Position numbers and translations under genes: made by a program
Shown here: piece after piece, positions 26,312 through 36,600 of the stretch
Layout of the letters: each line of letters starts with the position of its first letter
How positions within the stretch are numbered: position 1 is the stretch's first letter
Assembly: GCA_029782365.1 (NCBI GenBank)
Contig: JAKOUW010000244.1
Location: 1 to 64,000, forward strand
DNA: 64,000 bases
Reading direction: 5' to 3'
Origin: Chloroflexota bacterium
GTDB taxonomy: Bacteria > Chloroflexota > Anaerolineae > Anaerolineales > UBA4823
Notes under the pieces: generated by a model
Seen by the model: only the letters and a program-made list of their open reading frames with translations
Told to the model about the DNA's origin: nothing
The model's database searches: none

Positions 26312-27844
26312 CTACTGCGCATTGGCACCAGCCCATTGGCTGATACGGAAGATTACGAACTCCGCTGGTTTCACCGGGGCCATGCCCACTTCGATGATCA
26401 ACTGCCCGAGGTCACGCACTTCAGAGGGGTTAAGTTCCTCATCGCACTTGACATAAAAAGCTTGCTCGGGCGTATTGCCGAAGAGCGCACCGCCGCGCCA
26501 GACGACCCGCAGGAAGGATGAAACATCGCGTGTAACCTTAGCCCACAAGGTGCTGTCATTCGGTTCGAAAACGACCCAGGCCAGGCCTGTTTCCATCGAT
26601 GCTTCTACCAGGATGAACAAACGGCGAACGCTGATATAACGCCAGGCGCCGTTGCTGCTCAAGGTGCGCGCGCCCCATATACGTATGCCGCGACCAGGGA
26701 AAGTGCGTATGCAGTTCACGCCAACAGGGTTGAGCACATCTTGCTCACCTTTACTAAGCCGGATTTCAAGGTCAACGGCGCCAAGGATGACTTCATTCGC
26801 CGGGGCTTTATGAACCCCAACCCGGGCATCCGAGCGGTTGTAGATGCCGACCATGTGACCGCTGGGAGGAACGAGCTTTGATGTGCTGCCGCTGCCACTT
26901 AAGTCAGCGACTTTGATCCAGGGATAGTAGAGAGCAGCATAGGATGTGTCGAAATTAATGTAATTTCGCCATTCAAATGCCTGCTGGGCATTCAACCCAG
27001 GTGGAGTATCCAGAACCGCGAACCTGTAACGCATCTTCTCGCAATGCGAGATCATGGCTTCCTGAACCATTTTGACACGTTCTTTTGCTTCGCTAGAACC
27101 GTCATAGCCGGCCATCACGTCGGGGCAAACAACAAGACGAATTTCATCGATGGCTTCCAGGCCGCCTAAGCCGGTGCGGTCAGCCGCACTGCCGATGAAA
27201 TCAGCAGCTGTAAGCGGTTGAATACCACCTCCGGAGAGAGCATACGATCCTTCGACGGGGAAAGCAGCCGGAGCACCCACATCAGAAATTGCTACTGATT
27301 CAAATTGGGCATCGCCGACAAAATTTTCACCTTTTTTCATCGTCAGGCCAGATTTTGTTTCACCGCCAATGGTCAGAGCAAAGGTATCTTCGCCGACGAT
27401 CGTGACGGTCACCTGAAGGCCATTAGCGCCTGGGCCGGCCACTTTCGCCGTGGCTTTAAAGCTAGAGCCTTTGCCGCGAGCAGGAACGGACACTTCAGCA
27501 TTTTTCGCAGCAGCACTGCCTTCGTTCAACGCGCGCAGACTTGTCACATAACAAGGGCCGCCGCCGTTAGCGAAATAGCCATAAACTGCATCTGGAAGAT
27601 AAGCGCCAGAAACGAATTCGCCGAAGACATCGGAATATTGCGTCCAACTCGTGACCAGTGTCGGCTTATTTAACCGAGATTCTAAAACTACACGTTTGCC
27701 TGTAGCAGCATTGATGCCTTTCGTGGATGCCTCTGCGGTAATGCCAACGAAAGCCGCCATAGACGTTCCTACAGCCTGGATGGGCTTGGTCCCGCGTTCT
27801 ACTTCTTCTACATAGACACCGGGAGAAGCGTATGATAGAGCCAT
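26312..27844 (-). CDS. Contractile sheath protein (Afp2/3-like)
   Basis: 510 aa, tail sheath family. N-terminus SYASPGVYVEEVERGTKPIQ carries the arm used in inter-subunit strands. The C-terminal region GINCIRTFPGRGIRIWGART, followed by WRYISVRRLFILVEASMETG, is the conserved core. Residues about 125-225 (EVSVPARGKGSSFKATAKVA onward) form an inserted outer domain. There is a single sheath gene, unlike the three of Afp. It has the strongest ribosome-binding site of the cluster, consistent with the need for many copies. Confidence 0.96.
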   Translation of the reverse strand: MALSYASPGVYVEEVERGTKPIQAVGTSMAAFVGITAEASTKGINAATGKRVVLESRLNKPTLVTSWTQYSDVFGEFVSGAYLPDAVYGYFANGGGPCYVTSLRALNEGSAAAKNAEVSVPARGKGSSFKATAKVAGPGANGLQVTVTIVGEDTFALTIGGETKSGLTMKKGENFVGDAQFESVAISDVGAPAAFPVEGSYALSGGGIQPLTAADFIGSAADRTGLGGLEAIDEIRLVVCPDVMAGYDGSSEAKERVKMVQEAMISHCEKMRYRFAVLDTPPGLNAQQAFEWRNYINFDTSYAALYYPWIKVADLSGSGSTSKLVPPSGHMVGIYNRSDARVGVHKAPANEVILGAVDLEIRLSKGEQDVLNPVGVNCIRTFPGRGIRIWGARTLSSNGAWRYISVRRLFILVEASMETGLAWVVFEPNDSTLWAKVTRDVSSFLRVVWRGGALFGNTPEQAFYVKCDEELNPSEVRDLGQLIIEVGMAPVKPAEFVIFRISQWAGANAQ

Positions 27845-27852
27845 TGTTTGGT

Positions 27853-27860
27853 ACCTCCTT
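27853..27860 (-). promoter_or_regulatory. Strong RBS of the sheath gene, with a possible promoter upstream
   Basis: AAGGAGGT, a full Shine-Dalgarno, 8 nt before the sheath ATG. A perfect TTGACA lies further upstream (27896-27901, minus strand), but no convincing -10 follows, so an internal promoter in this 147-nt gap is only a possibility. The gap also holds a small TTGCC/GGCAA hairpin. Confidence 0.7.
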
Positions 27861-27991
27861 CAAAAATTTGGTTACTGCCAGTTGTGTTACCGCTTTGTCA
27901 AGCGTAAAACTATCGATTTAAGCAAGGATATTGCCTTATAGGCAACCTCCTGGGGGAGAGCGGGTTGGCGAGGTATATTGCATTGCGTTCA

Positions 27992-28858
27992 TCATGAATC
28001 CATCTCCAGGTCGTAATCTGAAGCAACGCCAGGAATAACAATATCTTTTTCGATTGGCGCTTTACCAGATACGGGCCATCCCACTAGGCGATATTTTCCA
28101 CCTGGAATACCGCTCAAAACATATCGCCCTTCATTGTCCGTCGTTCCGAACCAGCCAGTATTTTTTAACGCTATACCAACACCAGGCCGAGGATCTCCAT
28201 TCTTTTTGTTGCGCACAAAGCCAGTAATGAAATACATCTCGGAGCCGATGCCATCTTGGGGTAAGTTTTTCTCGCGAGGAAGATTCCTGGCCTGGCCGGA
28301 ACGCATTGTCAACGTTCTCACCAACGGCCCAATAACGGAGGTCCATGGATCAAAGGCCAATGTAAAGTTGTACGAGACACTGGGACGCATTTCGTTGTCC
28401 AATGAATTCCACAAATCGGTGGCATTGGTGAGTTTGTCGTGATATGCCAGACGAGCTTGTATTTCGAAAGGCTGATCCTTCATGGCACCGACCAATCGTT
28501 CGGGGGGTAAGATAGGGAAGCGGAATAAGGCCAACAGTGTGCGCGCCAGTAAGCGATGTTCATCCTCTGGCTCTGTCGCCCAAGCTGTGAGCATGTAGAA
28601 CAAATCGACTCGAAAAGGCGAACGTTTCATAGCGCTCTGCATATCGCCATTTTTTGGCGGCGGCATGCGTTCCCATTGGTGTTGGCGCAGCACTGCATTT
28701 TCACGCATATCGTATAGGAAGAAATTGAGTGTTGGACGGCTTAACCTTGCACTCCATTCGCGCTTGGGTTGGTCGAAACTGATGTCAATTTCATTGTTCC
28801 TGATAGGAATCTCTGCGATGAGCAGTTGCCGAATTGTTTCATCCAGGTCATCAATCAT
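27992..28858 (-). CDS. DUF4255 tail terminator protein with C-terminal carboxypeptidase-regulatory-like domain (Afp16-like)
   Basis: 288 aa. Residues 1-195 are the DUF4255 domain (MIDDLDETIRQLLIAEIPIR, LNFFLYDMRENAVLRQHQWE, DLFYMLTAWA), which caps the tube and sheath at the distal end. About 210-288 form a beta-sandwich typical of carboxypeptidase-regulatory domains (GFVRNKKNGDPRPGVGIAL, TTDNEGRYVLSGIPGGKY). The fusion may decorate the distal tip. It sits immediately after the DUF4157 gene, 2 nt from its stop. Confidence 0.88.
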   Translation of the reverse strand: MIDDLDETIRQLLIAEIPIRNNEIDISFDQPKREWSARLSRPTLNFFLYDMRENAVLRQHQWERMPPPKNGDMQSAMKRSPFRVDLFYMLTAWATEPEDEHRLLARTLLALFRFPILPPERLVGAMKDQPFEIQARLAYHDKLTNATDLWNSLDNEMRPSVSYNFTLAFDPWTSVIGPLVRTLTMRSGQARNLPREKNLPQDGIGSEMYFITGFVRNKKNGDPRPGVGIALKNTGWFGTTDNEGRYVLSGIPGGKYRLVGWPVSGKAPIEKDIVIPGVASDYDLEMDS

Positions 28859-28860
28859 AC

Positions 28861-29493
28861 TTAGAATTCTTCTTCTTTCCGTTGAATCTGAGCTTGGCTT
28901 GCAGAAGTCGATGCCTGAGCGGAAATAGATTTAGCCGCTTGCTCCGCCTCTTTTTCGTGTGTATCGCCGGGGGCATTTACACTCATTTTGGCTGTGCTGC
29001 TTACATCTCCATTGTTCTGCTGCACCACATGGGTCAATTCATGCGCCAGGAGCTGCTGTCCATCATTGGAATGGGGGTTATATGCTCCTTCTTTGAAAAA
29101 AATATCCTGGCCGATGGTGAACGCTTTTGCGCCGACCGTCTGGCTAAGCGCGTTGTCTTCCTCCGTATTGTGGATTTTCACACTGCTCAAATCGTATCCC
29201 AGATTAGGTTCAAGGTTAGTCTGGGCGGTTGAATCGATTGGCTGCCCGCCCCCGCGTGCCTGCTCAATCTGGCCAGCCGTAATATCATCCAATTCAAATG
29301 GAACTGTATTTTCTGTCAGCGCCGAACGTTGGATCAGCCTTTGGACAGCCTGATTGCCGGCGAGCTTCTGCAAGCGGAGCATACCTGGCTGGTTTAATCC
29401 CAGCTTGACTGGTTTTTCTCCCGGTCCTTTTCGAGGTAGATCAGAAGAGATCCGATGTGGTTTTTGTTGTTTGGGCATTCTCTCGGTCGGCAT
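28861..29493 (-). CDS. DUF4157 (eCIS core domain) metallopeptidase-like protein
   Basis: 210 aa. The DUF4157 domain (about 65-185) has the zinc-protease motif HELTHVVQQ, with SSVKIHNTEEDNALSQTVGA and a downstream Glu in THEKEAEQAA. The N-terminus has RLQKLAGNQAVQRLIQRSAL and the C-terminus ends QIQRKEEEF; both carry Ile-Gln-Arg motifs shared with other cluster proteins. DUF4157 is a hallmark of eCIS loci, where it is linked to effectors. Here it stands alone without a toxin domain, so it may process or load cargo such as the giant protein. The catalytic role is inferred. Confidence 0.9.
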   Translation of the reverse strand: MPTERMPKQQKPHRISSDLPRKGPGEKPVKLGLNQPGMLRLQKLAGNQAVQRLIQRSALTENTVPFELDDITAGQIEQARGGGQPIDSTAQTNLEPNLGYDLSSVKIHNTEEDNALSQTVGAKAFTIGQDIFFKEGAYNPHSNDGQQLLAHELTHVVQQNNGDVSSTAKMSVNAPGDTHEKEAEQAAKSISAQASTSASQAQIQRKEEEF

Positions 29494-29495
29494 GA

Positions 29496-30605
29496 TTATT
29501 CTTCCTTGGAGTGGTCAGAAGAAGAGATCAATGCGGCTTTTTCTTTCTCGATTGCAGCCCGGCGAACTGCTTCATAACCCGCTTTCACTTCCCAAAACGC
29601 AGCAGCCCCCCAGCGCTCGCGCATTTGCTGGAGCAGAGGTTCAAAGGTCTGTCGCGCAACCTGCGGCCCGAGCAAATCACCCAGGGTTGCCCAGCCGGTT
29701 GCTAAAGCGCCATAGGCGTTCACCCGGTCTCCGTTCTTTTCAAAGAGTTGGGAGATAGCGCTGGCAGCCGAAATATACTGCAAGGGCGCACGACCGGCCA
29801 GAGCATGGCGGCGGGCGGATTGAGCGGCTTGCAAAGCCGCCTGACTGTTGTGATGGGACAAAGCATCTGTGGCTGTCAGAATGTCCAGGTCTGCAAGCAC
29901 GGCGTGATCGCCGGCGGCTTCGGCGGCGGGGCGCACAGCATTTGAAACCGCTTCTGCTGCTGACCAATCGCCGCCTTGCTGCAGCGCAGTGGCTTGTTCC
30001 ACGCGGGCGTGGAGGGCATTAGCCAGGTCTTGATTGCGCTCTAAAATCTGGCAGGCAATTTCCAGTTCTGTGGCGGCTTCTGCCGGCTTGCCTGCCCGCG
30101 CCAGGGCGGCGGCTTTTTTACGTAGCAAGGAAGCCTGCAACGGCTCGATTAAACCAGCTCTGCGTCCGTGTTCCAGCGCTTCACCGTAGGCAAAAGCAGC
30201 CGCGCTGTTGTTGCCTTCCGCCATGCAGATCTCGCCCAATTCCGTGGCCGCGGCTACTGCAACCGGGCTGCCATCACCTGCCAGGTTGGCAGCGCGCAGT
30301 GCGCGCTCTCGAGCCTGGGACAAATTACCCTCCAGCCGGAAGAGAGTGGCTGAAAACTGTGTCAGGCGCGCTTCATCTGCCTTATTGCCCAGACGCTGGT
30401 TGATTGCAATGGCTTCATCAATTTCGCCGCGCGCAAAGCCGAATTTGCCTTCCTGCACTAATTTGGCGGCGTGATCCGCCAATGCTTCGCTCAATTTGCC
30501 TGGATCGCCAGATTGGCGAGCCAACCTCAGGCGGTCGACAGCGCCGGGCGGGGGTGTCTGGCTACCGGGAAATGCTGTCTGATTTGCATCCATGACAGGA
30601 CTCAT
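29496..30605 (-). CDS. TPR-repeat protein of the CIS cluster
   Basis: 369 aa, nearly all alpha-helical with about 7-8 tetratricopeptide-like repeats (GNLSQARERALRAANLAG, AAAFAYGEALEHGRRAGL, KPAEAATELEIACQILERNQ). It has no catalytic motif. The N-terminus is a short Pro-rich tail. Start ATG overlaps the giant protein's stop as ATGA. Likely an adaptor or chaperone for the 2070-aa protein or for assembly; the repeat type is certain, the partner is a guess. Confidence 0.75.
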   Translation of the reverse strand: MSPVMDANQTAFPGSQTPPPGAVDRLRLARQSGDPGKLSEALADHAAKLVQEGKFGFARGEIDEAIAINQRLGNKADEARLTQFSATLFRLEGNLSQARERALRAANLAGDGSPVAVAAATELGEICMAEGNNSAAAFAYGEALEHGRRAGLIEPLQASLLRKKAAALARAGKPAEAATELEIACQILERNQDLANALHARVEQATALQQGGDWSAAEAVSNAVRPAAEAAGDHAVLADLDILTATDALSHHNSQAALQAAQSARRHALAGRAPLQYISAASAISQLFEKNGDRVNAYGALATGWATLGDLLGPQVARQTFEPLLQQMRERWGAAAFWEVKAGYEAVRRAAIEKEKAALISSSDHSKEE

Positions 30606-33600
30606 CCTTCCACTACCTTCCCCTGGCTTTCAAGTTGGCGGCGGGTCTCCTCAGTGGCTTGCTGGCGGGCGGCAGCGTGTTCGGCTGCCCAGGACTGAAG
30701 CTGCTGGGCCAGGGTCTGTTGTGCGGCGCGTTTTTGATTGGCGGCTTCACCGAGCTGGTTTTTCTGCTGGGCTGCCTGTTGTTTGGCGTTGGTAGCCTGC
30801 TGCACTTTGGCTTCGTTTTGCTGCTGCCAGGCCTGGGCGCCCTCCTGGCCCTGCTGGAGCTGCTGCACCGAAGATTGTGCTTGCTGGTCGGTGGCTTGAA
30901 GCCGGTTCTGGTCGTTGGACAACTCAGCCTGCCTTGCCGGCTGTTGGGCGTTTTGCTGTTCCATCGTAATATCCATTTGCCGGAATGTGTTGTCCAACCG
31001 GTCAGCATCGCCTGCCATGCGCTGCATGGCTCCACCAATATCCCCCGGCAGCATCGAGGCCAGGTGAGTGAAACCCTGGAAGGCGTGCAGGGGCACCCGG
31101 ATAGCGGCGATGCCTGCGGCGCGGTTGGCATATTGTCCGATGGTGCTGCCGGCTTGCTGCTGGCGCTGCTGCTGCGCTTGATTTGCTTGCGTACGGCTGG
31201 CAACAGCTTGCTGGTGCGCCTGAGTGGCGGTGATGGCGTTTTGGGTGTTTTGGACTGCCTGTTGGGCTGGACCTCGATTCGCTTCGTGTTGTGCCTGTTG
31301 TCCTGCCATGCGGTTTTCCACCTGTTCAGCGCGGGCGCGTTCACCCAGAATGTTGAGAATCTGGTTTTCGATCTCTTGAATTTGCGCTGGCGTGCCAGGC
31401 GGGGGCGGGTAATTTGGATTCACCTGCATGACCCCAGGGCTGAGTATATGCCCCTGTCCCGGCTCGGGCGAAGGCGCCTGCTCGGCAGGTCGCTCGGATT
31501 TAGCTTCTTCGCCAGCAATGGTAGGCGCTGGCGGCAGCGGCGCGGCTCCTGGAGGTGCGCCTTCGGGCAGTGGCGGTGAGGCGGCAGGCTGTTCTGGCTC
31601 ACGCGCCGTGATCTGGTTGGGCGCCAAAGGGTTGAATCCTCCACCGATTCCAGGCAAGGTGGGTGTCCCTCCAACTGCTGGCATGGGGATAGTTGGGGCA
31701 TACGGGTTGACCGGTATTCCCAGTCCCGGCAAGGTGGGTGTTCTGCCGGACAGCGCCGGCATGGGTAGTGTTGGGGCGTACGGATTAATGGGCATTCCCA
31801 ACCCTGGCAGTGTAGGTGTTCCGCTAACCGCCGGCAGCGGAATAGTGGGCGCATAGGGGTTGACCCCGCCCGGCGAAACCAGGGTTGGCGGGCCACCCGC
31901 GGCAGGTGAGTAGGGTCCAACATTCACTGGAGGATAAGCAGGCTGAGCAGTAGGTGGGTAGCCGGGATAACCTCCGGCGGCGGGCATGGGTTGGGTAGAG
32001 CCGTAAGGATTCACTCCTCCCGGAGAAACCAGCGTGGGTGGGCCGGCGGGGGCGGACGCCGCCGGATATTGGCCGGTATTCGCCAGCGGAGAAATTCCTG
32101 GTTCCATTTGTGGGGGTGGAGGCGGATTGAAACCGCCGACTGCTGGTATTGGCTGCGTCGGACCATACGGGTTGACCGGTTCACCCAGGCCGGGCAGAGT
32201 TGGTGTACCTCCACCGGCAAACGGCATGGGTTGGGTCTGTCCAAAAGGATTGATGCCGCTGCCTGAAGGAATCGGACTCGAAGATGAAGGGGTTGCGCCA
32301 GCGGGTGGGTACAACGGCGTGGCATTCCAGCCTGGCGGCTGTGGCGCGCCGGGATACACCTGACCTGGCTCCACAGCGGGCATTTGCATTACCGGATTGC
32401 GCGAGGGGGTTGCCCAGGGATTGCCACCCTGAACGGGTGCAGGCGCCGGCGGCGGTGGAAGCGGAGGAGAGCCGTTCGGGTTATATATGCCTCCTGGGCT
32501 GTGCTGACGCACACCCCAGGCCAGGCGGTCGCCCATCGGGGCGTTATCGCCTGGATAAGGATCCCATGGAGGCCAGCCTTGAACGCCGCCCTGTTCCCAG
32601 CCTGGCGGCTTAGGCATGTTCTCCCAATCGGGTGGCAAGGGACGGGGCTGGGTCGGATCCAATGGCGCGCTGGGTTGGACGGGTTCGTTGGGCACTGCCG
32701 GGTTCGCTCCGCTGTTTGCTAAGGGAGAAGCGCCTGGCTGAACGGGCTCGTTAGGTACGGCGGGCATTTGCTGCGTGGGGCCGTAAGGGTTGACCGGCTC
32801 ACCCAGGCCTGGCATGGTGGGTGTGCCGCTTGGTCCACCGGGTACGGCGGGCATTTGCTGTGTGGGGCCATAAGGGTTGACCGGTTCGCCGAGACCGGGC
32901 ATGGTGGGTGTTCCACCTGTCCCGGGGGTAGCAGGAAATTCACCGGTAGTCGCCATAGGCGAAACGCCCGGTTGAGGCGGTGCGGCCGGCATCTGCTGTG
33001 TGGGACCATAAGGGTTGACCGGTTCGCCGAGACCGGGCATGGTGGGTGTTCCACCTGTCCCGGGGGTGGCAGGAAATTCACCGGTAGTCGCCATAGGCGA
33101 AACACCCGGTTGAGGCGGTGCGGCCGGCATTTGCTGTGTGGGGCCGTATGGGTTTACCGGTTCGCCGAGACCGGGCATGGTGGGTGTTCCACCTGTCCCG
33201 GGGGTAGCAGGAAATTCACCGGTAGTCGCCATAGGCGAAACACCCGGTTGAGGCGGCGCGGCCGGCATTTGCTGCGTGGGACCATAAGGGTTGACCGGTT
33301 CGCCGAGACCGGGCATGGTGGGTGTTCCACCCGTCCCGGGGGTAGCAGGAAATTCACCGGTAGTCGCCATAGGCGAAACACCCGGTTGAGGCGGCGCGGC
33401 CGGCATTTGCTGCGTGGGACCATAAGGGTTGACCGGTTCCCCAGGCACAGCGGGCATTTGCTGTGTCGGTCCGTAGGGGTTGACTGGTTCGCCAGGAATA
33501 GGGCCAGCCCCTGGTCGAGGTGTTCCTACGGGTTCAGCTGCCCAACCAGGCGGTGGAGGCGCGCCAGGATACACCTGGCTGGGATCGACGGCCGGCATTT

Positions 33601-36600
33601 GCTGAACGGGATTGCGCTGTCCAGGGAGAGGCTCAGCCACAGGCGATCCTACCGGCGACGTTCCCCAACCGGGCGGAGGAGGAGCGCCAGGATACACCTG
33701 GCTGGGATCCACGGCCGGCATTTGCTGCACGGGATTGCGCTGACCTGGCAGCGGCTCGGAAGGCGTGCCGGGGGCAGCAGGCATTTGCTGGGTCGGTCCG
33801 GTTGGATTGACTGGTTCGCCCGGGACGGCAGGCATTTGTTGAGTGGGTCCCGTTGGATTGACTGGCTCACCGGGGACGGCGGGCATTTGTTGGGTTGGCC
33901 CGTAAGGATTGACTGGTTCCCCAGGAACAGCAGGCATTTGTTGAGTGGGTCCCGTTGGATTGACGGGCTCACCGGGGACGGCGGGCATTTGTTGGGTCGG
34001 CCCGTAAGGATTGACTGGTTCCCCGCGAACAGCAGGCATTTGTTGAGTGGGTCCGGTTGGATTGACGGGTTCGCCTGGCACCGCAGGCATTTGCTGAGTC
34101 GGCCCGTAAGGGTTGACCGGCGGTTCGCCAGGAATGGTCGGGGCAGAGGGGCTGACAGGCGGTTCGCCAGGGATTGTCGGCGCGGTCGGACTAACGGGAG
34201 GTTCGCCAGGGATTGTAGGAGCGGTCGCGCTGACGGGAGGCTCTCCGGGGATTGTCGGCGCAGTGCCGCTGACTGGCGGTTCGCCAACCGGGGGCTCAGA
34301 GAAGCGCACTGTGGGCCCCTCTCCCGCGGCAGCAGGTGTGGGGGTCGGCTCGGCTTCTCCCGCTGGCCTGGGTGTGCCGCCCTCTTCGTGACCACCGGCC
34401 AAGCCGCCAGCCGCGGCTGCACCAGCCAATCCTCCGAGCGCTCCGCCGGCGGCTGCAGCAGCAGAGTTTATACCAGCGCCTGAGGCTTCCACCGCGCGCG
34501 GGTCAGCTTGGCTGGTAAAGGTGTGCATGGTGCGGAAGAGCATCACACATGGCTGGAGCACCAGAGAATTGATCAAGCCCAAGATGCCTGAAACAGTCAC
34601 AATCGCCATAGCAATGGCAGAGAGCGTAAACGCCAATGGCGCGGCTACACCTACAGTCAGCACAGTGATGATCCACATGGCAGCAGAAATGATGCCCAAC
34701 ACGCCGGCAATGATGTTCATAATATTGGTCGCCAGGTCGATGATTTCAGCAACAGCGGCGATGCTGTTTGCCAGAGTCTCGTAAATATCAGCGCCTTGCC
34801 CAAAATTGGAAATCGTATCCGCTGTATGCCCCCAATCGCGGGTTGCCAGAGCGTAAGCCGACATGCCGCCTGCCAGGATAGCGCCTAACCCAGGGATGGG
34901 CAGCATGTTCAGGCCTTCGGCTACCAAGCCGACGGCAAAGCCCATTTCGGCTCCTTCGGCGAAGCCATTTAATAAACCACTGCCTGCCTGGTCAGCAACA
35001 AATGCGGCGCGCTGCTCGGAACCAGCCTCGCCAACGCGCGCAGATGACTGCGCCCAACGCTCGTGTTCCGCCAGTTCAGAGTCGACAGAAGCCAGGTCGC
35101 CGGTTGACATGCCACCCAATTCGCCACCTCCGCCGCCCGCACCTGCGCCGCCTCCACTGCTCGCTGCTCCCCCGCTGGCTGCCTGTTCGGCTGGCTTAGG
35201 TCCAGCCGCGGCCCCAGCTGCGCCACCTGCGGCCTGTGGGCCAGCCCCGCCGCCACCGCCTGGTCCTTCAGCGGCGGCTTTCCCGCCAGCGGCTGCGCCG
35301 CCTGCTGTCTGACCGCCAGCCCCACCTGTGGCTGCGCCTCCGGCCGCACCGCCTCCGGCGGCACCCTTATCGGCGACACCAGATGCGCCAGCGGCGACCC
35401 CGTTAGCTAAACCACTTGCGCCGCCAGTTCCACCAGCGGCCGCGCCAGCAGCGCCCGCCGCTATTCCCGCGCCCACGGCTCCTGCGGCGCCTACCCCTTG
35501 GCCTCCTGCCGCCGCGCCAGCAGCGCCTGCGTTAATACCGGCACCTAACGCGCCGCCGCCTCCTGCCTCCAATCCACCGGCCCCTGTTGTGCTTGACGCG
35601 CCAGCCGCTCCAGCGGCAACGCCAGATATCGCCCCGGATGGTGTTGAAGCGATTATGGCGCCTGCCGCGGTTGAACTACCCGCCGCGCCGAGGGAGGCTT
35701 CCGCTGCTCCGCCTGCCGCTCCGGCAGCTCCTACGGCAACGCCGGAGATAGCCCCTGCGCCTGGTGTGGCAATCAAAGCGCCAGGACCAGCAGCAATCCC
35801 ACCAGCCCCGGCAGCCGCATTTGATACATTGGCTGCAGAAGGCGAGGCACCGGCTGTGCCAGAAGATCCGCCGATCGCTGTCTGACCCATCTCTGCCGGA
35901 CTGAGCCCGGCTTGCGCTGCCGCCTGCTGGGTTTCACGCGTCGAAGATTCGCGGGCCGCCTGGGGCGATTCAGCAGGCGCGGCAGGGCTTTCACGAACCA
36001 CCTCTGCCTGGCTGGACTGCACGTTCTGCATGCCGCGCTCAGCCTGGCGATCTTCGGGCGCGTTTGATGTTTGTTGGGTGGAGGCAGTCTCGCCGGGCGA
36101 CTGCGTCAGCAGCGCTTCAGCGGCGTGTTCTTTAGCGGCTCCCTCGGGGGCATTGCGAGCGACCTCTTCGCCCTGGTTGGTGGCTTCCTTGACGTTCATT
36201 GCCACTTCCTGCAGGTTGTCCTGCGCCTTGTGGCTTTCAGAGGAGGGCGTGGGAGACTGCACAATCTGGGCAGCCGGGGAAGTTTCGTTGGGCTTGGCAG
36301 GCTCGGGTTCGGGCTGCGGCATGGTTTCCACCCCGGCAATCATGCCTGCCGCGGCGGGACCTTCGCTCGCAGCAGGGGTTTCTATCCCGCTGCTGATTTT
36401 TTCCATCATGTGGGAAGGCGTGTTTTCTGCCTCGCCGGGGGCAGCCTGCCCGCCTTTGCTGATAGCGGCAGGGTTTTCTGTGGCGGTGGCAGTGGCTTCT
36501 TGAATCTGGTCGGGATCGATGGCGCGCTGCACGATACCCGGCACGCTGCCAACCACCCGGTTGAGGTGCTGATTGCCCTGAATCTGCCCGATGCGCGCCC

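Noticed and set aside
32883-33434. Regular 138-bp repeats considered as a CRISPR-like array
   Set aside because: Units are contiguous, in frame and translated into one protein; there are no spacers.
30613-36503. Many long ORFs in other frames across the giant gene (for example 32768-34483 plus)
   Set aside because: High GC and tandem repeats leave all frames open; only the minus-strand 2070-codon frame has gene-like start, operon position and domain structure.
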